Virus record (IMG/VR): IMGVR_UViG_3300018875_000070
Location: 1-27,814 of that record
Reading direction: 5' to 3' (one strand)
Origin: a virus
Length of the DNA stretch: 27,814 nucleotides
Of this stretch, positions 14,099 to 20,306 are shown in pieces. A program made the position numbers and the translations under genes. Each line of letters begins with the position of its first letter. Position 1 is the stretch's first letter. The notes under the pieces are model-generated. The model worked only from the letters and a program-made list of their open reading frames with translations, was not told where the DNA came from and did not search any database.

Positions 14099-14490
14099 GC
14101 TGCCGCCCTCTGTTCGATCCGTGAACGGAACTGTTCCCGGATTTCTGCAGGCACATGGAAGCCCTGACCCCAGATGGTTTTTATCTCGATGCCGAACGGC
14201 TTGAGCTTGCGCCTGATCTTGCTGATATGAACTTTGACATTGCTGGGACCGTCGGCAGGATCTTCCTTGTCCCAATAGAGAGCGGCGGCAAGGGCTTCCT
14301 TAGTTGCGAGATCACGCGCGAGACAGACGCTCATGATGCGCTGCTCGGTCTTCGTGAGTTTCCATTCGAGAGGCAATTCTACAGCGCCCATGAGAGCAGA
14401 CCTGAGATAGGCATTCTGCTCCTTGAGAAGTTCGTTCTCTTCGCGGAGCCTCTCGTTCAGGCGGGTAAGAGCATTAGACACGGCGCTCAT
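14095..14490 (-). CDS. orphan OmpR/PhoB-type winged-helix DNA-binding protein
   Basis: A 131-aa protein starting at ATG 14490 and overlapping the next gene by 4 bases. Residues 5-33 form a coiled coil (ALTRLNERLREENELLKEQN). Residues 44-115 match a response-regulator output domain without a receiver: WKLTKTEQRIMSVCLARDLA, ALAAALYWDKEDPADGPSNV, KVHISKIRRKLKPFGIEIKT and IWGQGFHVP (the recognition helix and C-terminal hairpin). The coiled coil could replace the receiver as dimerisation module. In alphaproteobacteria the closest well-known protein type is CtrA, so it might read or compete for cell-cycle promoters; that is speculation. Confidence 0.8.
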   Translation of the reverse strand: MSAVSNALTRLNERLREENELLKEQNAYLRSALMGAVELPLEWKLTKTEQRIMSVCLARDLATKEALAAALYWDKEDPADGPSNVKVHISKIRRKLKPFGIEIKTIWGQGFHVPAEIREQFRSRIEQRAAA

Positions 14491-14711
14491 GCGGCCTCTC
14501 CCTTCTTCATGCCGTCGAGGATCTTGGCGAGGCCTGCGCCGATCACGACCGGCTTGTTGGCCTCTGCCTTCAGGCGTTCCAGCGTCTCGAATGGCGTCTC
14601 TTTCGGCTTGGCAGCTTCCTTGGTGTTCATCTCCGGCCTCACAACCTCTTCCCAGAACCGGACTGCGCGGGCTCGCTGCTCGGGTGTCGCCTGATCATTC
14701 GGCTGCTGCAT
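14487..14711 (-). CDS. 74-aa protein of unknown function
   Basis: Starts at ATG 14711 inside the end of the preceding gene (17-bp overlap) and ends in an ATGA overlap with the winged-helix gene. The sequence is polar and helical: ATPEQRARAVRFWEEVVRPE, AAKPKETPFETLERLKAEAN and KPVVIGAGLAKILDGMKKGE. I recognise no family. The overlaps on both sides show operon membership and make translation likely. Confidence 0.6.
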   Translation of the reverse strand: MQQPNDQATPEQRARAVRFWEEVVRPEMNTKEAAKPKETPFETLERLKAEANKPVVIGAGLAKILDGMKKGEAA

Positions 14712-15477
14712 TTTCAGCCTCCTGCAATTCGCGCAGCCCGACGAGGATGCCCTTGCCTGGGCTCTTCAGGATCCGCTCCTTGCGGGCTTGCTCTTCGGGT
14801 GTTTCAGGCCGGCGTTTCGGCTTGCCAGGGCCGCGGTCTTCGGGGCTCGCCGTTGTCGCGATGTTGTGCATGAGAGCATCCAGGCAGGCGCGGCGTTCAG
14901 CCATCTCCTCTTCGGTCAGCGGTTCATAGCCCTCGGCATCGAGCACGAGTTGCAGGCCGACCTTCTGCCCAATGGCGGCAAGCGTCAGGCTCTTCGCGCA
15001 ATCGTGCAGCACCCTCTCAGGCGGGGGGAACGAAGCATCGTATTCGCGGCCGATCTCGCCTTTGAGCCAGCGGGCGTAAGCCTCGCGGACGGCCCAAGCC
15101 GGGAAGTCGCGCAGCACGATCCGGTAGCCCTCCATGCGAGCCCGCATCATGTCATCATCCTGGCGAGCAGTGGCATAGCGGACGATGATGGCGCCGATGG
15201 TTGCGTCGATATCCTTGGCAGGCCCTGGCTGCTCCAGCAGCTCAAGCTCCGCAATCCTACGCTCGATAAACGCCCGCTGCGTCTGGTTCGGCATCGAGGA
15301 AGCCGGGAGCGTGACGACCTTTCGGCCATGTGTCCCGATCCGATAGGCGTCGTTCTTCCTCAGATCCATGCACTTCTGGTTCAGGCTCATAGCCCATGAG
15401 GGCAGCGACTCGAGCCGCGGTGCCTTCGGGTCGAGCGGCGGGATAGGTTCGACCGTTGCGAGTTGATTGCTGGGCAT
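14695..15477 (-). CDS. phage replication-region protein, helicase-loader-like position
   Basis: A 260-aa protein from ATG 15477. Visible blocks are LESLPSWAMSLNQKCMDLRK, VVTLPASSMPNQTQRAFIER, RIAELELLEQ and RDFPAWAVREAYARWLKGEI with DASFPPPERVLHDCAKS. The 'FPAWAVREA...W..GE........PP...L' block occurs in Rhizobiales phage proteins encoded just after a replication-initiator-like gene. The C-terminus is charged and disordered. I infer a replisome role from position only. The N-terminal 73 codons overlap the upstream gene in another frame, an unusually long overlap. Confidence 0.6.
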   Translation of the reverse strand: MPSNQLATVEPIPPLDPKAPRLESLPSWAMSLNQKCMDLRKNDAYRIGTHGRKVVTLPASSMPNQTQRAFIERRIAELELLEQPGPAKDIDATIGAIIVRYATARQDDDMMRARMEGYRIVLRDFPAWAVREAYARWLKGEIGREYDASFPPPERVLHDCAKSLTLAAIGQKVGLQLVLDAEGYEPLTEEEMAERRACLDALMHNIATTASPEDRGPGKPKRRPETPEEQARKERILKSPGKGILVGLRELQEAENAAAE

Positions 15478-16036
15478 TCTTGGCTCCTCGGGAATTGAGC
15501 ATCACGCTGCGGGCGTAGCTGAAGGGGTCGCGGGTTCCGGCGAGCAGGGCAGCGTCGATGCCCTGTTTCACGACATCGGGCGGATGGTCTTTCAGCGCCT
15601 TGCCGATCCAGCGGCCAACCGCCTCCTCGGACTTCCCCGACAGGTCGGCCAGGGCGGCTTTCGAGTTCCAGATCTGATCGTTGATTGAAACTTCCGAAGC
15701 GCGGCCGGCAGGCTGCGCCGATGCGTCAGCATCGGAACTGTGGGGAGGTAAGGAGGGGGGTTGAGTTATATTCTCTTGGGGGGAACCATCGGAGGGGAGG
15801 TCACGCTCTGTCACGGCCTGTAACGCGCTGTCACGCGTGACATGCGTGACAGACTGACGATCACGTTGACGCTTGCGCCGTTGGCGCTCCGCCGCCTGCT
15901 CCCTTTTGGCAGCACGGCGAGCCTCGTCGGCAGCTGCCTGGGCTGCCAGTTGTGCCTTCACGAGAGCCGCCATCTGCTCAGCAGTGAGACCTGCGGCGAG
16001 CATGGCATCGATCATCTCTGGTGACAGCCCGCTCAT
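15257..16036 (-). CDS. phage replication initiator-like protein (DnaD-like organisation)
   Basis: A 259-aa protein from ATG 16036. The N-terminus (MSGLSPEMIDAMLAAGLTAE, QMAALVKAQLAAQA) followed by a strongly basic coiled region (ARRAAKREQAAERQRRKRQR) is the usual front of alphaproteobacterial phage replication proteins, which often continue with DUF1376; that domain is absent here. A Ser/Pro/Gln-rich linker (about residues 65-115) leads to a domain with IWNSKAALADLSGKSEEAVG, RWIGKALKDHPPDVVKQGID and AALLAGTRDPFSYARSVML. Possible origin-binding protein; origin not located. The last 70 residues are encoded over the next gene's start and may be an extension of low value. Confidence 0.6.
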   Translation of the reverse strand: MSGLSPEMIDAMLAAGLTAEQMAALVKAQLAAQAAADEARRAAKREQAAERQRRKRQRDRQSVTHVTRDSALQAVTERDLPSDGSPQENITQPPSLPPHSSDADASAQPAGRASEVSINDQIWNSKAALADLSGKSEEAVGRWIGKALKDHPPDVVKQGIDAALLAGTRDPFSYARSVMLNSRGAKNAQQSTRNGRTYPAARPEGTAARVAALMGYEPEPEVHGSEEERRLSDRDTWPKGRHAPGFLDAEPDAAGVYRA

Positions 16037-16293
16037 GCCGCACCTCGCTTGCTGGCGATGAAGGCTCGCACGTCTTCTTCGTTGGCCTTGAGCCAGCGGA
16101 GGGTTTCGACGGCAGCCTCAAGCGCCGGCTGAGACCGGAGGGTGTTGAGGCGGTCCAGTTCGATCGTCTGGCGCTCGCTGTCCTTCAGGCGGGAGCTCTT
16201 GAGACGTCGCTCGCTCGCTTCCAGGAACCCCCGACGCGAAAGCATATCGCAGGCAACGGCTGAGATTTGTGCGTCGAGGCTTGGGCGCGTCAT
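16033..16293 (-). CDS. 86-aa helical protein of unknown function
   Basis: Starts at ATG 16293 and ends with an ATGA overlap onto the replication protein. Sequence blocks: MTRPSLDAQISAVACDMLSR, RGFLEASERRLKSSRLKDSE, LDRLNTLRSQPALEAAVETL and RWLKANEEDVRAFIASKRG. All-alpha, charged. This short protein type ('...LR.Q.ALEAAV.TL.WL..NE..........') is common in Rhizobiales prophages just before replication genes. No function is known to me. Confidence 0.65.
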   Translation of the reverse strand: MTRPSLDAQISAVACDMLSRRGFLEASERRLKSSRLKDSERQTIELDRLNTLRSQPALEAAVETLRWLKANEEDVRAFIASKRGAA

Positions 16294-16481
16294 GCGGCAG
16301 CTCTCTGTTGGCGATCCTCGGCAATGGCGAGCTTGATGATGCGCTCGACTGTATCGAGACCATCGCGGGAAAGTTCTACGCCCGTCACTTCTCCGTCGAA
16401 GTCCACATCGGCTTGAAACAGGTGTGGCCTATCCCGAAATTCATCGGCAAGGTCACGGGCAAAATCGGCAGCGGTTTTCAT
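16290..16481 (-). CDS. 63-aa protein of unknown function
   Basis: Starts at ATG 16481 and is joined to its neighbours by 4-bp ATGA overlaps at both ends. Encodes MKTAADFARDLADEFRDRPH, LFQADVDFDGEVTGVELSRD and GLDTVERIIKLAIAEDRQQR. Acidic and helical. No family recognised. Confidence 0.6.
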   Translation of the reverse strand: MKTAADFARDLADEFRDRPHLFQADVDFDGEVTGVELSRDGLDTVERIIKLAIAEDRQQRAAA

Positions 16482-16843
16482 ACTGCCGCCTCCATCTGCG
16501 CGGGCTCCTGCGCCACTTCAGCAGGCTCAACGTCGTCCGCGAGTTCCCTTGCGCCCCGTAGCAGGTCCAGATCGCTATAGATCATGCGCGTGTTGTATTT
16601 CGCGCTCTCCACGCCTCTGTCCGGGTCATCAAGGGCTAAGTCGAGAAGCTCGCGAACAGTCTTGGCTTTCTTCACATGATCCCTATGGAATGCGTAGGGG
16701 CGGTTTCCTTCTTCGTATCCAGCGGCCTTAAGGCGCTTGATCTTCAGATCATTTGTTGCCGCCCCCAGGATGGCGCTTGGTTTCAGAACGAAGGCCTTGG
16801 TGCCGTGCTGGAGAAGCATATCGCGCTCAGAGGAAAGAGACAT
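16478..16843 (-). CDS. 121-aa protein of unknown function
   Basis: Starts at ATG 16843 with an excellent ribosome binding site (AAAAAGGAGGTCGAA) on the minus strand, the strongest in this operon. Blocks: MSLSSERDMLLQHGTKAFVL, ATNDLKIKRLKAAGYEEGNR, YAFHRDHVKKAKTVRELLDL and an acidic end rich in Glu/Ala. It resembles a small nucleic-acid-binding protein with a positively charged centre, but I recognise no family. A 33-bp gap separates it from the nuclease gene upstream, the largest in this part of the operon, so translation restarts here. Confidence 0.6.
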   Translation of the reverse strand: MSLSSERDMLLQHGTKAFVLKPSAILGAATNDLKIKRLKAAGYEEGNRPYAFHRDHVKKAKTVRELLDLALDDPDRGVESAKYNTRMIYSDLDLLRGARELADDVEPAEVAQEPAQMEAAV

Positions 16844-16876
16844 TTCGACCTCCTTTTTCTAGGGAGAACGTGGCCA

Positions 16877-17338
16877 TCACCGAACCTCGGTGAACTTGAT
16901 GCGGAGACAGCCCCAATCGTTCAGGACGGTGACGGCATCCTTGAAGGTGTCCACGACGGCGTGAGGGATGCCGTTCTTGTGGCAGAAGGCGGCAAAGGCC
17001 TCCTGATTGTCGTTCAGACTCTCGCCTGCCCGCTTGAGCTCCAGGGCGTGGAAAAGGCCCTGCGGGGATACGATCTGGAAATCAGGCCAGCCCGCCTTCA
17101 GGCCCATCCGCTTGAGCTTGGCGCCCGTCTTGTCGTCACGCAGCTCGCCGGCCGGGAAGTGGGTATAGCGCCAATCCGGATGGCAAAAGTCCTTGAGCAG
17201 CTTCGCGACGGAGAACTGCAGCTTCAGTTCTTTCGGGCTGGGCAGCTGCTCACGCGTGATCACCTCGCCCGTGAACAGCGGCAGCCGAGGCTTTGGGACT
17301 CTCTTACGCGTGCGCGTGCACGTGCGAGGGGCGGTCAT
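16877..17338 (-). CDS. VRR-NUC domain nuclease
   Basis: A 153-aa protein from ATG 17338. A basic N-terminus (about residues 1-20) precedes the PD-(D/E)XK-type VRR-NUC domain: AGWPDFQIVSPQGLFHALEL (Asp of 'PDF', Glu of 'LEL') then KRAGESLNDNQEAFAAFCHK with the conserved Lys and Gln, and NGIPHAVVDTFKDAVTVLND. Phage members act as small structure-specific nucleases or Holliday-junction resolvases in recombination and packaging. It sits immediately after gapR with a one-base stop/start overlap (TGATG). A 22-bp alternating purine-pyrimidine tract lies in its first codons. Confidence 0.87.
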   Translation of the reverse strand: MTAPRTCTRTRKRVPKPRLPLFTGEVITREQLPSPKELKLQFSVAKLLKDFCHPDWRYTHFPAGELRDDKTGAKLKRMGLKAGWPDFQIVSPQGLFHALELKRAGESLNDNQEAFAAFCHKNGIPHAVVDTFKDAVTVLNDWGCLRIKFTEVR

Positions 17339-17595
17339 CAGATCATCCCCAGCGCTTGCATGTAGGTTTCGAGGATGGCGTCCTCTTCCTGCCGCTCGGC
17401 TACGTCCTTGCGGCGGATGGCGACGATCTTCTTGATGGCCTTGGTATCGAAGCCGCAGCCCTTGGCTTCAGCGTAGATATCCCGCTTGTCACCGTTCAGG
17501 CCCTTGATCTCTTCCTCGACGCGCTCGATGCGCTCCACGAAGGCGCGGAGCTGGTCGGCGGCAACGGACTCGGTGTTGAATGCTTGATCGTCCAT
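17338..17595 (-). CDS. gapR: GapR-like DNA-binding protein (DUF2312)
   Basis: An 85-aa protein from ATG 17595. It follows the GapR pattern over its whole length: [60 protein letters not shown] and [14 protein letters not shown]. Chromosomal GapR of alphaproteobacteria is a nucleoid-associated protein that clamps overtwisted DNA ahead of polymerases and assists topoisomerases; it also affects cell-cycle progression. A phage copy in the early operon may relieve supercoiling during phage replication, or change host chromosome behaviour. One-base overlaps with genes on both sides show coupled translation. Full-length for the family. Confidence 0.93.
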   Translation of the reverse strand: MDDQAFNTESVAADQLRAFVERIERVEEEIKGLNGDKRDIYAEAKGCGFDTKAIKKIVAIRRKDVAERQEEDAILETYMQALGMI

Positions 17596-17897
17596 CAGGC
17601 GGCAGCCTTTCCGGTCTTGAGGGTGCGATAGACGGCTGAATGGGCGCAGCCGAGACGCGCTGCGATCTGGCGATAGTTGAGGCCCTGGTCCTGAAGCGCC
17701 TTGCAGACGTTGAAGGCGATCTTCTTGCGAGGCCCACGCTTAAGAGGGCCGAAGGGAAGTTGAATGCCCTTGATACGCTCGTGGACAGCTCCCCTACCCT
17801 TCACCTTCGCGAGCGCTTGGATCTCGCTGATGCTGTGACCTTTGGCGCGAAGGGCTTTGATAGTGGTGATGGTCTCGTCAGGAAGGCGGCGGCTCAT
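17595..17897 (-). CDS. 100-aa protein with two helix-turn-helix segments
   Basis: ATG at 17897 ([20 protein letters not shown]); the open frame extends upstream but only as a shadow. Residues 7-40 form a first HTH ([20 protein letters not shown] then [12 protein letters not shown]), and residues 62-98 a second ([37 protein letters not shown]). Resembles tandem resolvase-type HTH modules without a catalytic domain. Likely a regulator or DNA-organising protein of the early operon. It ends in a one-base overlap with gapR. Confidence 0.68.
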   Translation of the reverse strand: MSRRLPDETITTIKALRAKGHSISEIQALAKVKGRGAVHERIKGIQLPFGPLKRGPRKKIAFNVCKALQDQGLNYRQIAARLGCAHSAVYRTLKTGKAAA

Positions 17898-18397
17898 GCG
17901 GCACCCCCATTCCGGCGCATAGGCACAGGGGCACTCAGATCGCGCTTGGCGTCCCGCCTGAACTCGGCAATTTCGATCTGCAGCTGCGCGGCAAGAGACT
18001 CCAGCTGCACCAGCTCCACGGCATCGATGCCGTCCCTGCGGGCTTCCTGCAGCTTCACCATCAGAGCGCATGCAGCGCGGGTCAGATCGGTGGCATGTTC
18101 GTCGTAATCCGCCTCCTGCTTGAGGGAGCGATCACGCGGAACGAGGTCGCAATCGTGCAGGTCTGCCAGGATGCGCGTGACGATGGGCGCGTTGGCCTTC
18201 GCCTCCAGATCGGCAATCACGTCGACCGGAGCGTTGGTCATCTCGTGAGGGCTGCCATAGCGAGAAAGGCGGGCCGGATCCACGCGGGTGATTTCAGCAG
18301 CCGCCTTCGGGCCGCCGACCTCAGGATGCTTGATCAGATCGTCTTGTGCCTTCTTCAGACGGTCGTAATCGATGCGGGCGAGATAACGAGAGTTCAT
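17894..18397 (-). CDS. CII-like (CP76-type) phage regulatory protein, tentative
   Basis: A 167-aa protein from ATG 18397. The first 70 residues (YLARIDYDRLKKAQDDLIKH, GGPKAAAEITRVDPARLSRY, GSPHEMTNAPVDVIADLEAK and ANAPIVTRILADLHDCDLVP) follow the layout of CP76/CII-type regulators: helix-turn-helix, then a 'D..........I...L' segment. The C-terminal half is helical (ATDLTRAACALMVKLQEARR, LVQLESLAAQLQIEIAEFRR) and could oligomerise. It would be the first gene of the GapR/nuclease sub-operon. No enzyme motif; the family assignment rests on pattern only. Confidence 0.5.
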   Translation of the reverse strand: MNSRYLARIDYDRLKKAQDDLIKHPEVGGPKAAAEITRVDPARLSRYGSPHEMTNAPVDVIADLEAKANAPIVTRILADLHDCDLVPRDRSLKQEADYDEHATDLTRAACALMVKLQEARRDGIDAVELVQLESLAAQLQIEIAEFRRDAKRDLSAPVPMRRNGGAA

Positions 18398-18477
18398 GCC
18401 ACGTTCTCAGGAATAATTGCGATGACGATGGACAGGAGGGGTGCGAAAACAGCAGCCGTAGCGAGGGGGCTGAAACG

Positions 18478-18663
18478 ATGGGTGACGGCAAAGACAGCAA
18501 GGCGAAGGGAGCCAGCGACAGACAGGTTCGCGCCCACATTCGCCGCGTGCTGAAGCAGCTGTTGCCGAAGGGCGGTGAGAAGAAGCCGGAGAGAAAGACG
18601 TGCACGGACGGGGCTACGGGGGTTGGAAGCCCCGCCCGTGCCGCTACCATCGGAGGCGGCTAA
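18478..18663 (+). CDS. 61-aa basic protein of unknown function
   Basis: ATG at 18478 preceded by GAGGGGGC at suitable distance. Encodes MGDGKDSKAKGASDRQVRAH, IRRVLKQLLPKGGEKKPERK then a Gly/Ala-rich end. The first part is basic and helical. The last third contains a long inverted repeat (18602-18641) that also spans the codons, so the C-terminus may be constrained by RNA structure rather than protein function. Another frame (from 18421) is open too; I prefer this one for its ribosome binding site. Opposite in direction to the surrounding operon. Confidence 0.4.
   Translation: MGDGKDSKAKGASDRQVRAHIRRVLKQLLPKGGEKKPERKTCTDGATGVGSPARAATIGGG
18602..18641. repeat. 14-bp inverted repeat (strong hairpin) inside 61-aa gene
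   Basis: Arms GCACGGACGGGGCT (18602-18615) and AGCCCCGCCCGTGC (18628-18641) pair in 13 of 14 positions around a 12-nt loop. No T-run follows on either strand. It could be an attenuator, an mRNA-stabilising stem between the two plus-strand genes, or a Rho-type terminator stem. Confidence 0.6.
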
Positions 18664-18682
18664 ACGACCGATGGAGACTGGA

Positions 18683-18955
18683 ATGACGAGAAACGAGAGG
18701 CGCGCCCACGACCTCGCACAGCAGATCGGGCTAATGGCACTACTAAGGGCATTGATTGCTTCACTCGCCCCGGCCAACCGCGACGAGATGAAGGCGTTCA
18801 TCAGAGCCTTAGAGGAAAAGGCAGTGACAAGCGTGGAGGAGAACGTCCCCTTCCCCGATGCCAATGAGGCAACGAACACGTTCATTCGGGAAGCAGCATC
18901 CGGGTACATCACTCGGATCCTTGCTTCGATCCAGCATCCGTCAGACCGGCAGTGA
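18683..18955 (+). CDS. 90-aa helical protein of unknown function
   Basis: I start at ATG 18683 (MTRNERRAHDLAQQIGLMAL) because GGAG lies 6 nt upstream; ATG 18671 in frame is the alternative. Continues LRALIASLAPANRDEMKAFI, RALEEKAVTSVEENVPFPDA and NTFIREAASGYITRILASIQ. Two amphipathic helices with an acidic turn; no family recognised. It follows the 61-aa gene by 19 bp and converges on the minus-strand membrane gene with a 47-bp overlap. Confidence 0.6.
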   Translation: MTRNERRAHDLAQQIGLMALLRALIASLAPANRDEMKAFIRALEEKAVTSVEENVPFPDANEATNTFIREAASGYITRILASIQHPSDRQ

Positions 18956-19148
18956 CCGCGCCAAGGCGCACGTCGATGGCGGATAGGCTGCAAACATCAA
19001 TGCCAATTGGCCGCTCGAACGTCGGATGGCAGACTTCGAAGGCTACCGGAACGAATGGGGCAGGCTTCCGAGGCCTACCCCGCCACAGAGCGGCAACTGA
19101 CAGACCAAAGGCCACCACAGACAAAGCGAGGGCGATATGAACTTCCAT
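18909..19148 (-). CDS. 79-aa single-pass membrane protein
   Basis: Starts at ATG 19148 (MEVHIALALSVVAFGLSVAA), overlapping the Cro-like stop by one base (TGATGG). Residues 3-21 form one transmembrane helix followed by a basic stop-transfer (WRGRPRKP). The soluble remainder (FVPVAFEVCHPTFERPIGID, VCSLSAIDVRLGAVTAGLTD) would face the cytoplasm. No family recognised. Directly downstream of the cro-like gene it would be made early in lytic growth. Confidence 0.55.
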   Translation of the reverse strand: MEVHIALALSVVAFGLSVAALWRGRPRKPAPFVPVAFEVCHPTFERPIGIDVCSLSAIDVRLGAVTAGLTDAGSKQGSE

Positions 19149-19402
19149 CACGCGGCCCTCTCTTCGTGCGAAGAGGGGCGATCGATGTACTCGGGCCACT
19201 TCACGTCGCGAGGCCAGTTGGCGGAAAGCCATTCCATCACCCGGTCAAAGGTACGGACAGTGAAGCCCTGCCCCTCGGAGATCCGGGCAAAGAAGGTGTT
19301 GTCGTTGAGCGCCCGCTTGCCGATGGTGGCCGGGGTGACCCCTGTGGCCTTCTCAAACAGGGCGGCGCATTCAAAAAGGTGGGTGCGGAGTGTCTCTTCC
19401 AT
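19148..19402 (-). CDS. Cro-like regulator
   Basis: An 84-aa protein from ATG 19402, first gene leftward of the cI operator region and divergent from cI. Blocks: LRTHLFECAALFEKATGVTP, ATIGKRALNDNTFFARISEG, QGFTVRTFDRVMEWLSANWP. The 'T.ATIG.RAL.D..FF.RI..G....T.DRV..W...NWP' pattern is a small HTH family encoded opposite CI-type repressors in alphaproteobacterial prophages. The probable function is to repress cI transcription by binding the shared operators and commit to lytic growth. Position and size match Cro; the DNA-binding helix is assigned from pattern. Confidence 0.75.
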   Translation of the reverse strand: MEETLRTHLFECAALFEKATGVTPATIGKRALNDNTFFARISEGQGFTVRTFDRVMEWLSANWPRDVKWPEYIDRPSSHEERAA

Positions 19403-19415
19403 ACGGACAATATGA

Positions 19416-19486
19416 ACGGAAATTTCCGTACATGCAACAGGAAACTTCCGTGTCGCTTCCGTTTCTGGAAAAGCGGATAATTCCGC
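19416..19486. promoter_or_regulatory. cI/cro operator cluster
   Basis: The 86-bp gap between the divergent regulators holds related sites: ACGGAAATTTCCGT (19416-19429, perfect palindrome), CAGGAAACTTCCGT (19439-19452 region, 11 of 14 matches) and GCGGATAATTCCGC (19473-19486, ending 2 bp before the cI ATG). Shared core: CGGA-N4-TCCG. A further TTCC-N6-GGAA lies at 19457-19470. The same core recurs at 20751-20792. These are best read as CI/Cro binding sites; the last one would give CI autorepression of its own translation start region. Confidence 0.75.
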
Positions 19487-19488
19487 CT

Positions 19489-20265
19489 ATGAGACAGAAC
19501 AGCCCTGAGCGCCTCCGAAACAACCTCCAAGCCCTGATTGACTCCAAAGGGATAGACGCGACCAACTTGGCAAAGAAGATTGGTCGTAAGCCGGACTACC
19601 TTCGTGACTTTCTCAATGGACGGAAGAAATCCATCGGGGCAGCGGAGGTGACGGCCCTTGAAGAGGAGTTCGCCTTGAAGCCGGGGTCTCTGTTCAAATT
19701 TGAGTTAGGGGAAGAGGATGGCATTCGGCGCGTCCCGGTCGGGCAGGAGTTCGACCCGGATCCAGAATTCATTGAGGATCGCGCAAATCACGCTATCGAG
19801 ATACGCATTCAGCGAGGCGACCTAAAGCCAGGCGAGGTACCAGAGCGGAACGTGGTCGCTGGCCTTGGCGAGGGCGGCCTCGCGCCCGGCGTAATGGTAG
19901 ACGGGAAAGTTTTGGACGGTGTGCGCGCGGTTTGGAGACTGCCGGTGGATTACCTTCACACCGAATTGCGCGCGCGGGAAGGCGATGTTGATTTCATCCC
20001 GGTTGATGGCGACTCAATGATTCCAACGCTCCTGCCAGGAGATAGGGTCATGATCAACCGAAATCAGACAGCGCCCTCTCCAGATGGCCTGTTCGCGATC
20101 TTTGATGGCATTGGCATCGCCGTGAAGCGGTTGGAGGTCGTGAAGGGTAGCAACCCCGTAAAGATCCGCATCAAATCGGATAACCCTGCTCACGGGACGG
20201 ATGAGATCCTCGCCGACGACTTGCAGGTAATTGGGCGCGTGGTTTGTAAAGTTACGCGCCTGTGA
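19489..20265 (+). CDS. CI-type phage repressor, LexA/S24 family
   Basis: A 258-aa repressor; start chosen at ATG 19489 (MRQNSPERLRNNLQALIDSK) because the upstream frame runs through the operators. HTH at residues 10-45 (DATNLAKKIGRKPDYLRDFL, NGRKK). The C-terminal S24 domain has Ser176 in VDGDSMIPTLLPGDRVMINR and Lys213 in GIGIAVKRLEVV, the Ser/Lys dyad. An Ala-Gly pair at 124-125 (NVVAGLGEGG) in the linker is a likely self-cleavage site, so RecA-stimulated induction is expected. It keeps the prophage silent by binding the CGGA-N4-TCCG sites on both sides. Confidence 0.93.
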   Translation: MRQNSPERLRNNLQALIDSKGIDATNLAKKIGRKPDYLRDFLNGRKKSIGAAEVTALEEEFALKPGSLFKFELGEEDGIRRVPVGQEFDPDPEFIEDRANHAIEIRIQRGDLKPGEVPERNVVAGLGEGGLAPGVMVDGKVLDGVRAVWRLPVDYLHTELRAREGDVDFIPVDGDSMIPTLLPGDRVMINRNQTAPSPDGLFAIFDGIGIAVKRLEVVKGSNPVKIRIKSDNPAHGTDEILADDLQVIGRVVCKVTRL

Positions 20266-20289
20266 CGGGCTTCTGTTCTTATCTAGAGC

Positions 20290-20306
20290 GGGAGCGGATC
20301 GCTCCC
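20290..20306. terminator. stem-loop between convergent cI and secreted-protein genes
   Basis: Perfect 7-bp inverted repeat GGGAGCG-GAT-CGCTCCC. It lies exactly between the cI stop (20265) and the stop codon of the minus-strand gene (20307), so it may end transcription from both sides. No proper U-tract follows on either strand. Confidence 0.5.

Noticed and set aside
18394-18993. 199-codon minus-strand open frame
   Set aside because: Ser/Ala/Leu-rich composition typical of a shadow; the two plus-strand frames have better starts and codon use.
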